A DNA stretch of 64,000 nucleotides from Sediminibacterium sp. (lineage in GTDB: Bacteria; Bacteroidota; Bacteroidia; B-17B0; Aurantibacillaceae). This document shows positions 43,698 through 53,485 of the stretch, in pieces. The notes under the pieces are model-generated. The model was not told the origin of the DNA. It was given only the letters and a program-made list of their open reading frames with translations, and made no database searches. The translations under genes were made by a program, and so were the position numbers. The stretch lies in the NCBI GenBank assembly GCA_030054095.1, contig JASGCO010000005.1, positions 1-64,000 of the forward strand. The letters are read 5' to 3'. The stretch's first letter is position 1. Every line of letters starts with the position of its first letter.

Positions 43698-46600
43698 ATG
43701 AAACGTATTCAAAATTATATTTTCCTTTTCTGTTTGCTGAGTGGCGGCGTATTTTGGGCGCAGAACCAGCCAAACATTACCATTTCGACGGCCTTACCTA
43801 ATCTGGCAACAGATACGTACACCCGGGCCACAAGCAGTATTAAGTTACAGCCTGGTTTTAAGTATGGTCATGTCAGTGGCGGGGCAACTAATTTGTTGAA
43901 TTTGAGCTTAGGTAGTAATCCTACTTATGTAAATAGCAACTATTTAGGGTCAGCCATAAATCCTGCAAACAACGGCTGTTCAAATGGTATAACAGTTGAT
44001 ATGACTCGTCCGGTAGGTGAAACCATGGGGAGTTTTCTGGTTTCGAGTACTGGTGCTGCGGTTTATAACATTCCTATTATTGTTTCTCCGGGAACGAAGG
44101 GCGTACAGCCAAATCTTGCTATCGTTCATAACAGTCAGAGTGAACTTGGCCTTTTAGGAAATTCGTGGACGCTGACTGGTTTATCTATGATTTCACGTGT
44201 TAATAAAACAAAGCAACATGATGGCTCATTTGATGGAATACAACTCAATAGTTTAGATGTGTTTGCCCTAGATGGCAACCGGCTTTTTGCCTTATCGGGA
44301 AGTTACGGACAAAATGGAACAACGTACTATCCTGAAGTTGAAAATTACACCACAATAACCTCACATGGAGTTTCAGGCAACGGCCCTCAGTATTTTCTGG
44401 TAAAAGACACAAAGGGTAATATACTGGAATATGGTAACTCGGCCGATTCAAGGCTTACAGGAATCGGACATAACACGGCATTGATTTGGTATTTGAATAA
44501 GGTTACCGATGAATATGGCAACTATATAACGTATAATTACAAAATACTGAATGGAGAACTGGTTGTTGATTTTATAAATTATACCGGAAATACAAATGCC
44601 GGACTGCAACCTTACAATCGCGTTGAGTTTAGCTATATAGACCTTGCAGAAAAAAGTAATTATTTTGTTGCGGGTGTTGAATTTAAACGAACACAACTAT
44701 TAAAGCAAATAACTTGTTTTGCCAGTAGTAATTTGCTCAAAAAGTACATTTTTGACTATTCTTGGGATAACGGCACGTATTTAAACCAAGTAAAAGAAAT
44801 TGATGCCGAAGGAAATGAACTAAACCCTACATTATTTTGTTGGGGCGATCCTAACAGCTACTCTAATCTTTCGGCTCAACAAAATATGCAACTTTTTAGT
44901 AACGCCGGAGATTATAATAATATGGATCCCATCCCGGCTGATGTAGATGGTGACGGATTTACAGATTATGTATGTGTAACGCCTCCAAATTTTGATGGGC
45001 GCATCCGTGTAATGAAGAACAATTTTAAAAACAATTATGGCGTATCTAATGCCAGTATAAATTTCAGTCAATTATCTGATAACTTTAGTACTTACCCGGG
45101 GGCGTCAAAGCTACTTGGCGCTAATGTTCTGGATGAAAACCAAGACAACAAACAGGAAGTATATACGATTATGAGTGGGGTCTCCACAAACGGGATAGCA
45201 CTTACTGCCAATGCTTATCGTATCATTAAAACCGAAGTAAACCCCAACACAAACATCACCACGGTAGGAACATTCAATACGCCATCTCCCTTTGATATAC
45301 AATTTCCCGTTGATCGCTTCATTTATGACCGAAGAGATTATGACGGCGATGGAACAACCGATGAATTGAGAATAGATCCATTTTCAATAAACCTGACAAA
45401 CAATTTGGGTTCCGTTTCCTATGCTATAACTTCTCCTAGTACGGTTGTCAGGCCAATTGCGTTTAACAATGATGCCAAATTAGACCTTTTGGTCTTAGAT
45501 CACTCTAACTCAAATAGTATTGTTGTAAAAGTATTAAGTCTTAATCAATCGGCAGTTCCCCAAAATTTTACCCTGCTTTATACCAGTACGATTAACTTTC
45601 CAACTAATAGCAGCAATTCACAACCCTTTAATCTGCTAAGAACCTTCGGTACAGGGGATGTTAATGGTGACAGAATAAATGACTTGATTTACATGAATGA
45701 AACTTTTACGAAACTGTATGTTCATAAAGGCACAGGGCTAGGCTTTTCTGTTGCCGAAGAGGTAACTTCCTTTTCGCCATTAACGCTTTCGTTCGGCAAA
45801 GCATTCGATATGCGTGTGATGGATATGAATGGTGACGGAAAAAGTGACTTAACCATTACAGATAATATTTCTCAAACTCAAAATAATCCGCTTAATAACT
45901 ACTTTTCCTATTATTCTATTGGCGATAAGCTCATTAAAGGTGGCAGCTATTCAGGCAACTGGAAATACGTAAGAGTATCTGTTAGCCCACCAAGTCACTA
46001 TCAATATAATGGGATAGACTTTAGTATTAATCCAGATAAGTATAAACAACTGGTTGATGCTGTAATCGGTTATCAGATTAAAGCCGATTTTAATGGTGAT
46101 GGTATTTATGATATGGTTTCGTATGACCCTTCCTTAAATACGGCCTGGATAGTTTCTAATACGGTAAACGCAAAAACGAAAAGAAGTATTTTAAGCATAT
46201 TAACGCCGTTAAAAACACGTATTGATTTGACCTATGCGAATATCAATATGGGCATTTTTGTTGCCTCAGCCAATAAGGAAGAAATCTACAGAAAGCAATC
46301 CTCCACCACGTTTAATGCTCCGCTTTTTAATTATAAACCGAACTTATACTGCGTAAATAGCGTTAAGGAACTCTCGGGTTTTAATTATCAGATTGTAAGT
46401 GAAAAGAAGTACACCTATTCCGATGCTGTTTTTCATAATCAGGGGCGTGGCTTTTTGGGGTTTGAAAAAACGCTGGTGTTCGACCGTTATACTAAGGTTG
46501 GTATTCAAACAAGCAACCAGTTTAATACCACCTTCTATAGCCCCTATACGGTTGAGAGCTTTGACTCCAAAGTAACAACCATTACAAATACAGATAACAT

Positions 46601-49600
46601 TAAACAATTTGACCCCGACCTACTCCAGCCAATAGCAAAAAGTAATCAATCCATTAGCTTTGTTCCCCGCAATGCCAAAGGCTTTTTTATACGCTTAGAC
46701 CAAACGATAAAAACAGATTATCTGAACTCCAACAGAGTAACAACCCAATTAACCTATAACCTACAAACGGATGGTAGCATAGCCAGTACCAGTAGTCAAT
46801 ATGGTTGGAGTGGTCAGCCTGTTATAAAAACAACGGGCAGCAGTTATCAATACGTATTAAATAACGGGTACTACAAAATACAAAAACAGACAACAACTCA
46901 GACGCAAGTTGGCGAAGCGGCTTACACACGTGAAACGGATTTTACCTACGACGCTCAAGGGCATCTTACCTCACAAACAAACGATCCTACCTTTGGCAAT
47001 CAGTCGCTTGTAACAACCTACACGCAGTTTGACGCGTTTGGAAATGCGCTTAAAACGGCTGTTAGTGCCGGTGATCTTGTTACAAGAAACGGCGAGGTAC
47101 AATACGATCCAACCGGACGATTTGTTATAAAAACCATTAACGCTCTTGGAAACGTGTCTGAAATGACCTATGATAACAGATTTGGTAATTTGTTGAGTGA
47201 AAAAGATATAAATGGCTTAGAAACAAAGTACTATTATGATGGCCTTGGACGCAACATTAAAACCATTGCTCCCAATCAGGCAGTAAGTACTACTATTTAT
47301 GCGTGGGATGACCCCGGATCCACCTATCCTTATCACGCATTGGCGGGCGTAAATACCGGCGTTTATTCGATACGAACAGATGTTGAGGGTCAAGGATATA
47401 CTAAAACCTATTATACAACCGGGGGATTGCCCCTCAGAACCGAACGACCGAATTTTGACGGAAGCGCTACTATTGTAAACGATACTAAATATCAGTTTGG
47501 TAGCAGCGGGCAATATCCGAGCGGTAGCGTGCTTGAAACCTCAGAGCCGCATTTACTGAATCAGGCTAAGTATCTGCTTCAACGTTATGATTATGAACTA
47601 TCGTATTACCGTCCGAATACTCAAACCACGTATTCTGTTAATAATGGTCTTGTTGCAAATACAGGTATTTACAGTACGGTTAGTTACAATGTACCAAGCA
47701 ATAACTCCGCCTATACTATTGCTTCGGTTACAAAAAGCAACCAAAAAAACCAACAGGTGGTTTCGACCACTAATGCCGCGGGGCAAACCGTTTCTGTAAA
47801 AAACACGTATCCCGGTATTACACAAACAGCTAATTACACTTACGTTAGTAACGGAGGTGTTAAAACGGTCAACCTTACAAATTCTGCTAACGCCGGTCAA
47901 ACTATTTCTCATTCGTTTTCTTATAATAGTTTAGGGCAAAAGATACAGGTGAATGATCCTTCAATGGGTATCGTCAGTTACACCTACAATAGCATTGGCG
48001 AATTGTTAGCACAAACAGACGCGATGGGAACCTTTTCGCACACCTATGATGTGTTAGGCCGATTAACCAGCAAAACGGGCAGTAGCAGCGGTCAATTATT
48101 ATATTTTTATAACACATCCGGAACCTCCAATGAATTACTGAACAAAATTACAGGTCCCAATAGCATAACAGAGTTTGCTTACGATGCCCTGAATCGTTTA
48201 ACCGAGCAAAAAGAAACCATTGACGGTAAAATATTTAAAACCAATTATACACTTGACAAATACGGACACGAAATAAAACACATCTATCCCAATAATTTAA
48301 GTATTAACAAAACCTTTAACGCGTTTGGCTACCTTACTCAGATTACCGATCAGAATAACAATTTACTGTGGCAATTAACCAATCGTGATGCCAGCGGCCA
48401 ATTAACGGAATACAGTTATGGAAATGGCATTGCCACCAAACAGACGTTTGATCCTTTACATTTTTTAACCGAGATTAACCACGGAAACGGCAGCATTCAT
48501 AAACAAAACTACCAGTACGATCCGCTAACGGGTAATATGAAGGAAAGGGCTTTTACCAATTATCTGACCAATACCGGCCTGAAAGAAACCTTTAGTTTTG
48601 ATGTCGTGGATCGCTTAAAGCAAAGTAAACAATTGGATGTAAATAATAACCCCATTCAAACAAATAATATTACCTTTGACGTATTGGGAAACATAACACA
48701 TAAAGATGATGCCGGGGATTTTAAATACACCAATCCTTCTAAACCTTTTACCTTAACACAAATAGAGAGCGCCAGCACCAATCTAAGTTTTAATACCGTT
48801 AACGCCACATATACAGACTTTAGAAAAGTACATCAAATCACGGAGATGGGCACCAATAAGCAATTTGATTTTGTGTATGGAACCGATTTTGAACGGTTAA
48901 AAATGGTGTACAAAATAGGCGGCGTTACCCAGTACACGCGTTATTATGCCGAGGACTATGATTTGCAGGAAAGCAGCAGCGGCAATACCTCGTGGACGTA
49001 TGTGTTTGCACCCAGTGGATTGTGCGCGGTGTACCATACCAATACAACAGGAACGCAATGTTATTATGCGCTCAACGATCATTTGGGTAGCCCCGTATTA
49101 TTAACCAATTCAGCGCAGCAAATCGTTGAGGAGTATAGTTTCGATAGCTGGGGCCGTCGTCGTCATCCCAACAACTGGAGTTATACAAGCATTCCGGCAG
49201 CTACTAAAATGATACGTGGCTTTACCCTGCACGAACAACTGGATGAGCTGGGTTTAATCAATATGAACGGAAGGGTGTATGACCCTGTGTTAGGGCGATT
49301 TATCCAACCCGATAAATTTATACAGGCTCCGGACAACATACAGAATTTTAACAGATATAGTTATGTGCTGAATAACCCCCTGCAATATACCGATCCGAGC
49401 GGGTATTTATTTAGTGGTTTAAAAGGAGCGTTTGGCAATTTTTTTAGTGGCATGTTTCACGCCCAAAACATGGGAGGTAGCTATAATTTTGACCCTAATG
49501 GCAATGCTCAGATAGCGGCGGAGGCCACCTTTGAGTATGCTAAATTAACTGCTAAAGTTCAGGTGATGATTGTGTCTTCTGCTTTTGGAGGGGGTGTAAC

Positions 49601-50339
49601 CTCTTTTCTCGGTTCAACATTACCTATCGCTTATGGAGGTTTAATAGCGGTAAGTGTTGGCGGAGCATCAGCAGGAGCCTTTAGTGGGGCATTAAACACA
49701 TATATAGACGGTGGTGATGTCGGTGAGGCAGCATGGAAAGGCGCAGTAAGCGGATTAGCAGGTGGATTAGTCGGGGGATATGTAACAGGCGGAGCAGGTG
49801 CCTTTTTAGGTGGAGCAGTTTCAGGAGGAGTAGGTTCTGCACTTAATGGCGGAGATATTAATGAAATTGGAATGTCTGCTTTAATTGGAGGAGGCATTTC
49901 TTTTGGTTCTTATCAAATTCAATCTGAAATTAATTATAAGGTTTATAAAAGATCAGGAGGGACTCTTACGCGAACGCAATTTAATATAGTGAGTCGATCT
50001 TCTCAGAAATCATTTACAAGAGGAAAAGAATATGGTGGGTGGCTTACGGCAGATGGTGGGGTGGAGATGTTTCCACACGGAAAACAAGCGGAAATAAAGC
50101 CGCAAGCTAAGCCCTCAGGCGCAACTGGATTTTTTCATACTCACCCTAACACAGGTGGAACTTGGGTTGAAATTCATAGCCCTGCAGATATTAGATTTAA
50201 TGATAATTATGCTCTTGTTCCGTCATTAGTTATAGGAAGACAAAGTGTTTACATACAGCAGCCTGGACAAACTCCAAGTCGTTTCTCTTCTAATTACATT
50301 TTTAATCCTTATCCATTTAATTACTACTGGTTTCGTTAA
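43698..50339 (+). CDS. Giant SpvB/TcB-like Rhs protein with HTHP (JAMM/DUF4329-like) toxin tip
   Basis: From 43698 (MKRIQNY) the protein has a signal peptide ('LLSGGVFWAQ'). The next region is SpvB-like ('TGAAVYNIPIIVSPGTKG', 'HNSQSELGLLGNSWTLTG'). At ~415-790 come FG-GAP/VCBS Ca-binding loops ('DVDGDGFTD', 'DYDGDGTTD', 'DMNGDGKSD', 'DFNGDGIYD'). YD repeats fill ~1090-1780, then the Rhs core ('YALNDHLGSPVLLTNSAQ', 'RVYDPVLGRFIQPDKF', 'YVLNNPLQYTDPSGYLF'). A Gly/Ala-rich hydrophobic pre-toxin segment precedes a tip with 'KEYGGWLTADGGV', 'FFHTHP' and 'HSPADIRF', a likely metallopeptidase site. An ATG at 43674 lies inside the inverted repeat and is less likely the start. Confidence 0.92.
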   Translation: MKRIQNYIFLFCLLSGGVFWAQNQPNITISTALPNLATDTYTRATSSIKLQPGFKYGHVSGGATNLLNLSLGSNPTYVNSNYLGSAINPANNGCSNGITVDMTRPVGETMGSFLVSSTGAAVYNIPIIVSPGTKGVQPNLAIVHNSQSELGLLGNSWTLTGLSMISRVNKTKQHDGSFDGIQLNSLDVFALDGNRLFALSGSYGQNGTTYYPEVENYTTITSHGVSGNGPQYFLVKDTKGNILEYGNSADSRLTGIGHNTALIWYLNKVTDEYGNYITYNYKILNGELVVDFINYTGNTNAGLQPYNRVEFSYIDLAEKSNYFVAGVEFKRTQLLKQITCFASSNLLKKYIFDYSWDNGTYLNQVKEIDAEGNELNPTLFCWGDPNSYSNLSAQQNMQLFSNAGDYNNMDPIPADVDGDGFTDYVCVTPPNFDGRIRVMKNNFKNNYGVSNASINFSQLSDNFSTYPGASKLLGANVLDENQDNKQEVYTIMSGVSTNGIALTANAYRIIKTEVNPNTNITTVGTFNTPSPFDIQFPVDRFIYDRRDYDGDGTTDELRIDPFSINLTNNLGSVSYAITSPSTVVRPIAFNNDAKLDLLVLDHSNSNSIVVKVLSLNQSAVPQNFTLLYTSTINFPTNSSNSQPFNLLRTFGTGDVNGDRINDLIYMNETFTKLYVHKGTGLGFSVAEEVTSFSPLTLSFGKAFDMRVMDMNGDGKSDLTITDNISQTQNNPLNNYFSYYSIGDKLIKGGSYSGNWKYVRVSVSPPSHYQYNGIDFSINPDKYKQLVDAVIGYQIKADFNGDGIYDMVSYDPSLNTAWIVSNTVNAKTKRSILSILTPLKTRIDLTYANINMGIFVASANKEEIYRKQSSTTFNAPLFNYKPNLYCVNSVKELSGFNYQIVSEKKYTYSDAVFHNQGRGFLGFEKTLVFDRYTKVGIQTSNQFNTTFYSPYTVESFDSKVTTITNTDNIKQFDPDLLQPIAKSNQSISFVPRNAKGFFIRLDQTIKTDYLNSNRVTTQLTYNLQTDGSIASTSSQYGWSGQPVIKTTGSSYQYVLNNGYYKIQKQTTTQTQVGEAAYTRETDFTYDAQGHLTSQTNDPTFGNQSLVTTYTQFDAFGNALKTAVSAGDLVTRNGEVQYDPTGRFVIKTINALGNVSEMTYDNRFGNLLSEKDINGLETKYYYDGLGRNIKTIAPNQAVSTTIYAWDDPGSTYPYHALAGVNTGVYSIRTDVEGQGYTKTYYTTGGLPLRTERPNFDGSATIVNDTKYQFGSSGQYPSGSVLETSEPHLLNQAKYLLQRYDYELSYYRPNTQTTYSVNNGLVANTGIYSTVSYNVPSNNSAYTIASVTKSNQKNQQVVSTTNAAGQTVSVKNTYPGITQTANYTYVSNGGVKTVNLTNSANAGQTISHSFSYNSLGQKIQVNDPSMGIVSYTYNSIGELLAQTDAMGTFSHTYDVLGRLTSKTGSSSGQLLYFYNTSGTSNELLNKITGPNSITEFAYDALNRLTEQKETIDGKIFKTNYTLDKYGHEIKHIYPNNLSINKTFNAFGYLTQITDQNNNLLWQLTNRDASGQLTEYSYGNGIATKQTFDPLHFLTEINHGNGSIHKQNYQYDPLTGNMKERAFTNYLTNTGLKETFSFDVVDRLKQSKQLDVNNNPIQTNNITFDVLGNITHKDDAGDFKYTNPSKPFTLTQIESASTNLSFNTVNATYTDFRKVHQITEMGTNKQFDFVYGTDFERLKMVYKIGGVTQYTRYYAEDYDLQESSSGNTSWTYVFAPSGLCAVYHTNTTGTQCYYALNDHLGSPVLLTNSAQQIVEEYSFDSWGRRRHPNNWSYTSIPAATKMIRGFTLHEQLDELGLINMNGRVYDPVLGRFIQPDKFIQAPDNIQNFNRYSYVLNNPLQYTDPSGYLFSGLKGAFGNFFSGMFHAQNMGGSYNFDPNGNAQIAAEATFEYAKLTAKVQVMIVSSAFGGGVTSFLGSTLPIAYGGLIAVSVGGASAGAFSGALNTYIDGGDVGEAAWKGAVSGLAGGLVGGYVTGGAGAFLGGAVSGGVGSALNGGDINEIGMSALIGGGISFGSYQIQSEINYKVYKRSGGTLTRTQFNIVSRSSQKSFTRGKEYGGWLTADGGVEMFPHGKQAEIKPQAKPSGATGFFHTHPNTGGTWVEIHSPADIRFNDNYALVPSLVIGRQSVYIQQPGQTPSRFSSNYIFNPYPFNYYWFR

Positions 50340-50348
50340 TAATTTGAT

Positions 50349-50633
50349 ATGAGAACTTTTTTAGTAACATTAATCGTGTTTTTAATTTTTAGTTGTAGAA
50401 CCCGAAAAGAAACAACTATCAATTGTAATAAAAATCAAATAATAAAAATTGCTGATGATTTAGTACAAAAAAAAGGGTTTGATACAACTACTTTAAATAA
50501 AACTGTTGAGGAAAAAACAAATATTTTTGTCATTAAATATTACCCTAAAGACACATTGAGTTTAGGGGGGGCGCCTGAAGTAAAAGTCTCCAAAAAAGAT
50601 TGTAAAATAATTGAACAAAAATTTTATCAATAA
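50349..50633 (+). CDS. NTF2-fold-like immunity lipoprotein
   Basis: The 94-residue protein has a lipoprotein signal ('LIVFLIFSC') and a C-terminal half ('IKYYPKDTLSLGGAPEVKV' then 'KDCKIIEQ') resembling the 'W.V....GG.p.v.i.k.dGkv' pattern of NTF2-fold immunity proteins. It starts 9 bases after the Rhs giant stop, the expected slot for the cognate immunity gene. Lipidation places it in the periplasm or outer membrane. Family call is moderate. Confidence 0.7.
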   Translation: MRTFLVTLIVFLIFSCRTRKETTINCNKNQIIKIADDLVQKKGFDTTTLNKTVEEKTNIFVIKYYPKDTLSLGGAPEVKVSKKDCKIIEQKFYQ

Positions 50634-50750
50634 TTTTAAATGTTCGTAAGATATATATCAAGAGGCATTACAACTGGGAGCGATAAAGACAAGCTTAAGT
50701 GCTTATATTGACAGGGAATATGTAACAAAAGTGTTATGGAGAGGGATTAA

Positions 50751-51254
50751 CAAGGCGCGGTTCGAGGGCTTATCATTGGCGGTTCTGCTTCGATTCTAAC
50801 GGGTGATGATTCTTATATTGCAAAAGGAGCTTTATATGGTGCAGGAATTGGAGGAGGCTCAGCAATATTAAAGATTGTGGCTTTAGGTGTTACTTTTAAA
50901 CCTGATCAAGAAATATATTGCGAACTTGAAAATTATGGGCAGACTTATAGAAAAGGGTCTATTTTTACACCAAAAGGTGCAGGTATTACTCTAGGTAAAA
51001 CTGTAGCAACTAGGCTTACGGGAAATGTTGATTATGACCGATTTCTTATTCAACACGAAACAGGGCATTTAGCTGATATTAATAAACTCGGCGGGTATAA
51101 TTTTTACGCACAAACCATACGTGAGTATGCGAAATTTGGTTTTACAGATGTCTATACTACCCCGGGAACACTAGAATACTCTGCTGAATTGTATGGTTAT
51201 CAAAAACTAGGATACTACTATACAAATAATGGAATAAGTTTTATTTGGAAGTAA
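50751..51254 (+). pseudogene. Orphan Rhs tip with Gly-rich pre-toxin and zincin (HETGH) domain
   Basis: An open frame from 50751 to the stop at 51252-51254 has no convincing start; the first usable GTG is 50877. It begins with the Gly/Ala-rich hydrophobic text typical of Rhs pre-toxin regions ('RGLIIGGSASILTGDD', 'ALYGAGIGGGSAILKIV'), like that of the neighbouring giant, and continues into a tip with 'LIQHETGHLADINKLGG', an HExxH zinc-protease motif. It is read as a displaced toxin tip that could be reactivated by recombination with the upstream Rhs gene. Degraded sequence with stops precedes it (50634-50750). Confidence 0.65.
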
Positions 51255-51255
51255 T

Positions 51256-51597
51256 ATGAAAAAAAAGTTCTTAAAAACAGTTTCTATATGCATTCTAGCA
51301 TATTTGGTTTCTTGCGATTGCTTACAAAAAGTGGAAGGCGTTGTCGTAGATTCTAAACTCGTTAAGCCACTCCCTAATGTGAAAATACTTAGAGACTCTG
51401 GAAAGGATTTGGTTGATACAAATAAACGATTTATTTATACCGATACCAATGGTAGATTTACTTATTTTTCAATGAGGGCCAGTCTTTTTCGTTGCCCAAA
51501 AATCAAACTAATTTTTGAAAAAGAAGGGTATAAAAGGGTTAAAATGAAATTCAAATCGTGTTGCGTTCTAAATGATACGATTTATTTAAGTAAGTGA
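51256..51597 (+). CDS. Putative immunity lipoprotein with carboxypeptidase-regulatory-like fold
   Basis: The 113-residue protein has a lipoprotein signal ('SICILAYLVSC') and 'VEGVVVDSKLVKPLPNVKI' ... 'YTDTNGRFTYFS', the pattern of a carboxypeptidase-regulatory-like beta-sandwich, with a terminal Cys pair 'FKSCCVLND'. It starts 1 base after the zincin tip stop, so it is the likely immunity partner of that orphan tip (inference). Confidence 0.65.
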   Translation: MKKKFLKTVSICILAYLVSCDCLQKVEGVVVDSKLVKPLPNVKILRDSGKDLVDTNKRFIYTDTNGRFTYFSMRASLFRCPKIKLIFEKEGYKRVKMKFKSCCVLNDTIYLSK

Positions 51598-51631
51598 AGT
51601 AAAATAAAGTTATCTGAAAACTAACATTTAT

Positions 51632-51949
51632 ATGCAAAACACATTAACTAACCGTTTAAAGTCTTTGTTATTAATTCTTATCGTATTAACATTTAATAGC
51701 TGTTTTAAAATCCCTAAGCCAGTGTTTACATATACGCCCAGAAACCCCAAAGTTGGACAGGAAATACAGTTTATAAACTCATCGAAAAATGTAAAGGTTT
51801 ATAAATGGGATTTTGGTAACGGCACAACCAGTGAGGAAAAAAATCCGAAGGTTGTGTACACCAAATCAGATGTTTATGAGGTGGTACTCTACGGCTATAC
51901 AGGTATACGGTCTTCCCAAGAAAGATGTTGGATAGCTGTAGAACCTTAA
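51632..51949 (+). CDS. PKD-domain lipoprotein
   Basis: The 105-residue protein has a lipoprotein signal ('LILIVLTFNSC') followed by one PKD domain ('FTYTPRNPKVGQEIQFINSS', 'VYKWDFGNGTTSEEKNP', 'VYEVVLYGYTG'). PKD modules mediate protein or carbohydrate contacts at the cell surface. Its position among immunity-like lipoproteins suggests the same class, but no specific partner can be named. Confidence 0.72.
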   Translation: MQNTLTNRLKSLLLILIVLTFNSCFKIPKPVFTYTPRNPKVGQEIQFINSSKNVKVYKWDFGNGTTSEEKNPKVVYTKSDVYEVVLYGYTGIRSSQERCWIAVEP

Positions 51950-52097
51950 AATTAAATCGGTAATGTATCCATAGAGCCGTTCTTAAAAATTACACAAAAC
52001 TATAGGGGTACGTAGGTTTTTGTTAAAGAAATTTTGTGTATAAATACGCAGGTATGATTGATACAGTTTTTTCAAGGACATTTAGAATAAAACAATT

Positions 52098-52792
52098 ATG
52101 CCAACCAGATTAAATTTAGCATTTGCTCTACTTTGCTTTTTTGGACTAAAATTAAGTTCGCAACTTTCCCATGGGTTCTATGAAAGTAAAAGAAAAGATT
52201 CAATTTTTGTTTTTAATGATACTTTGTGGTTTAAGATTAAAAATACAGATGCGTTTAATACTTTCGCGGTAGGGAAATCTGTGTTATCTAAAAAAACAAA
52301 GAAAAACCGAGTTAAGTTGCATTGTATTTCTCTTCTTAACGAGTTAACAATTGTCATGCCAATTCCATTTAGAACTGAAGATTCAATTTTAACCTTTAGA
52401 TTTTGTTATAAAAATGATTCTCCCATTGGTTATTCAACTATTACGTTATTGGATAAAATGATAAGAAAATAGTTATTCAACAATTGGATAAAGATGGAGT
52501 GTTAAGATTGGAAAGAAACATGTATAAAAGGTATTTTGGCGAAAAATTGAATGTTTCAATCAGATCTCTTGATTTTCAGGCAGATTTGAACTTTATTTTT
52601 TCTCCAAACTGTAATTATATAATTAAATCAAAGGTGAAATCAACAGAGCCTGTCGCAATTAGTGGTAAATGTTTTCCAAACCTGAAAATTATTGACAGCC
52701 TCCACTTTGAAATAGAGGGAGTTCCAAATATAAAAAAACTGACTTTCCAGAAGAAAAAAGTAAGCAGATCATCTAATAATTTTTTCTGGTGA
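52098..52792 (+). pseudogene. Secreted hypothetical gene split by a one-base frameshift
   Basis: The first frame (52098-52472) has a signal peptide ('FALLCFFGLKLSSQ') and beta-rich text up to 'YSTITLLDK', then goes out of frame. A second frame (to 52792) continues naturally in the -1 register ('NDKKIVIQQLDKDGVLRL') without its own ATG at the junction. The shift falls at GATAAAATG, 52452-52460: one extra A would give a single ~231-residue protein. True pseudogene, sequencing error and programmed slippage cannot be separated here. Family unknown. Confidence 0.6.
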
Positions 52793-52834
52793 TTGTTTAT
52801 ATTGCCATCTTTCTTATCTTAAAAACAAAAATAC

Positions 52835-53485
52835 ATGCTAACAAGAACATTTATACTCTTTTTAATATCGCTTTTAATGGCTTCTTGTCTAAGTAGCAAA
52901 AAATTTAGTGCAATTATAGATAAATACTATGCAGATAATAGCCCGGCACAAGGCGATCCAAAAATAATGGTGTCCTATAATACGCATGACACCATTACAA
53001 ATAGTAAGAAGTTAAGGTCTCTTTTTATTCCAGCTATATTCTATTGGAAAAACCTCAATGAGTTAAAAGCATTACCAGCCTCTAAATATTTCAGCTCGAT
53101 GCTAAAAAATGAATTGACTAAAGCGTTAGATTCAGCAGAGGTGTTAAGTAAAATAAAAAACTTAAATGTGGCGGTTTACGAATACGACAATTCCTTTATT
53201 TTTCATTCAGAAAGCCATGTGCTATTTGCTTTCTTGCTTTACAGCACGGGATCAAATAAATACATTCTTACGAATGCCCGATACTTCAAAGCCTTAATTA
53301 ACATAGAAACTATTTCAGGCAGGTTGATTGAGAAAAAATATAACGGAGAAATCAAAATTCAAGGTCAACAGTATAAAGGTGAAACAAATGAAAATTTTAT
53401 ACGGAATTATTTGAAAAGCAATGACAAAGAAATCAAATCCATAAGCGAATCACTAAAAGAAATTGTATTGACTGACTTGAATTAA
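52835..53485 (+). CDS. Lipoprotein of unknown function
   Basis: The 216-residue protein has a lipoprotein signal ('LFLISLLMASC', then 'LSSKK'). The mature part contains 'NTHDTITNSKKLRSLFIPA', 'KNLNVAVYEYDNSFIFHSE' and 'YFKALINIETISGRLIEKK'. No family recognised. It lies in the run of small lipoprotein genes after the Rhs giant, which suggests an immunity or accessory role without proving it. Confidence 0.6.
   Translation: MLTRTFILFLISLLMASCLSSKKFSAIIDKYYADNSPAQGDPKIMVSYNTHDTITNSKKLRSLFIPAIFYWKNLNELKALPASKYFSSMLKNELTKALDSAEVLSKIKNLNVAVYEYDNSFIFHSESHVLFAFLLYSTGSNKYILTNARYFKALINIETISGRLIEKKYNGEIKIQGQQYKGETNENFIRNYLKSNDKEIKSISESLKEIVLTDLN

Noticed and set aside
49631..49897. Long proline-rich antisense open frame opposite the Rhs giant
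   Set aside because: It is the antisense shadow of the Gly/Ala-rich pre-toxin segment (GGN codons read as Pro).
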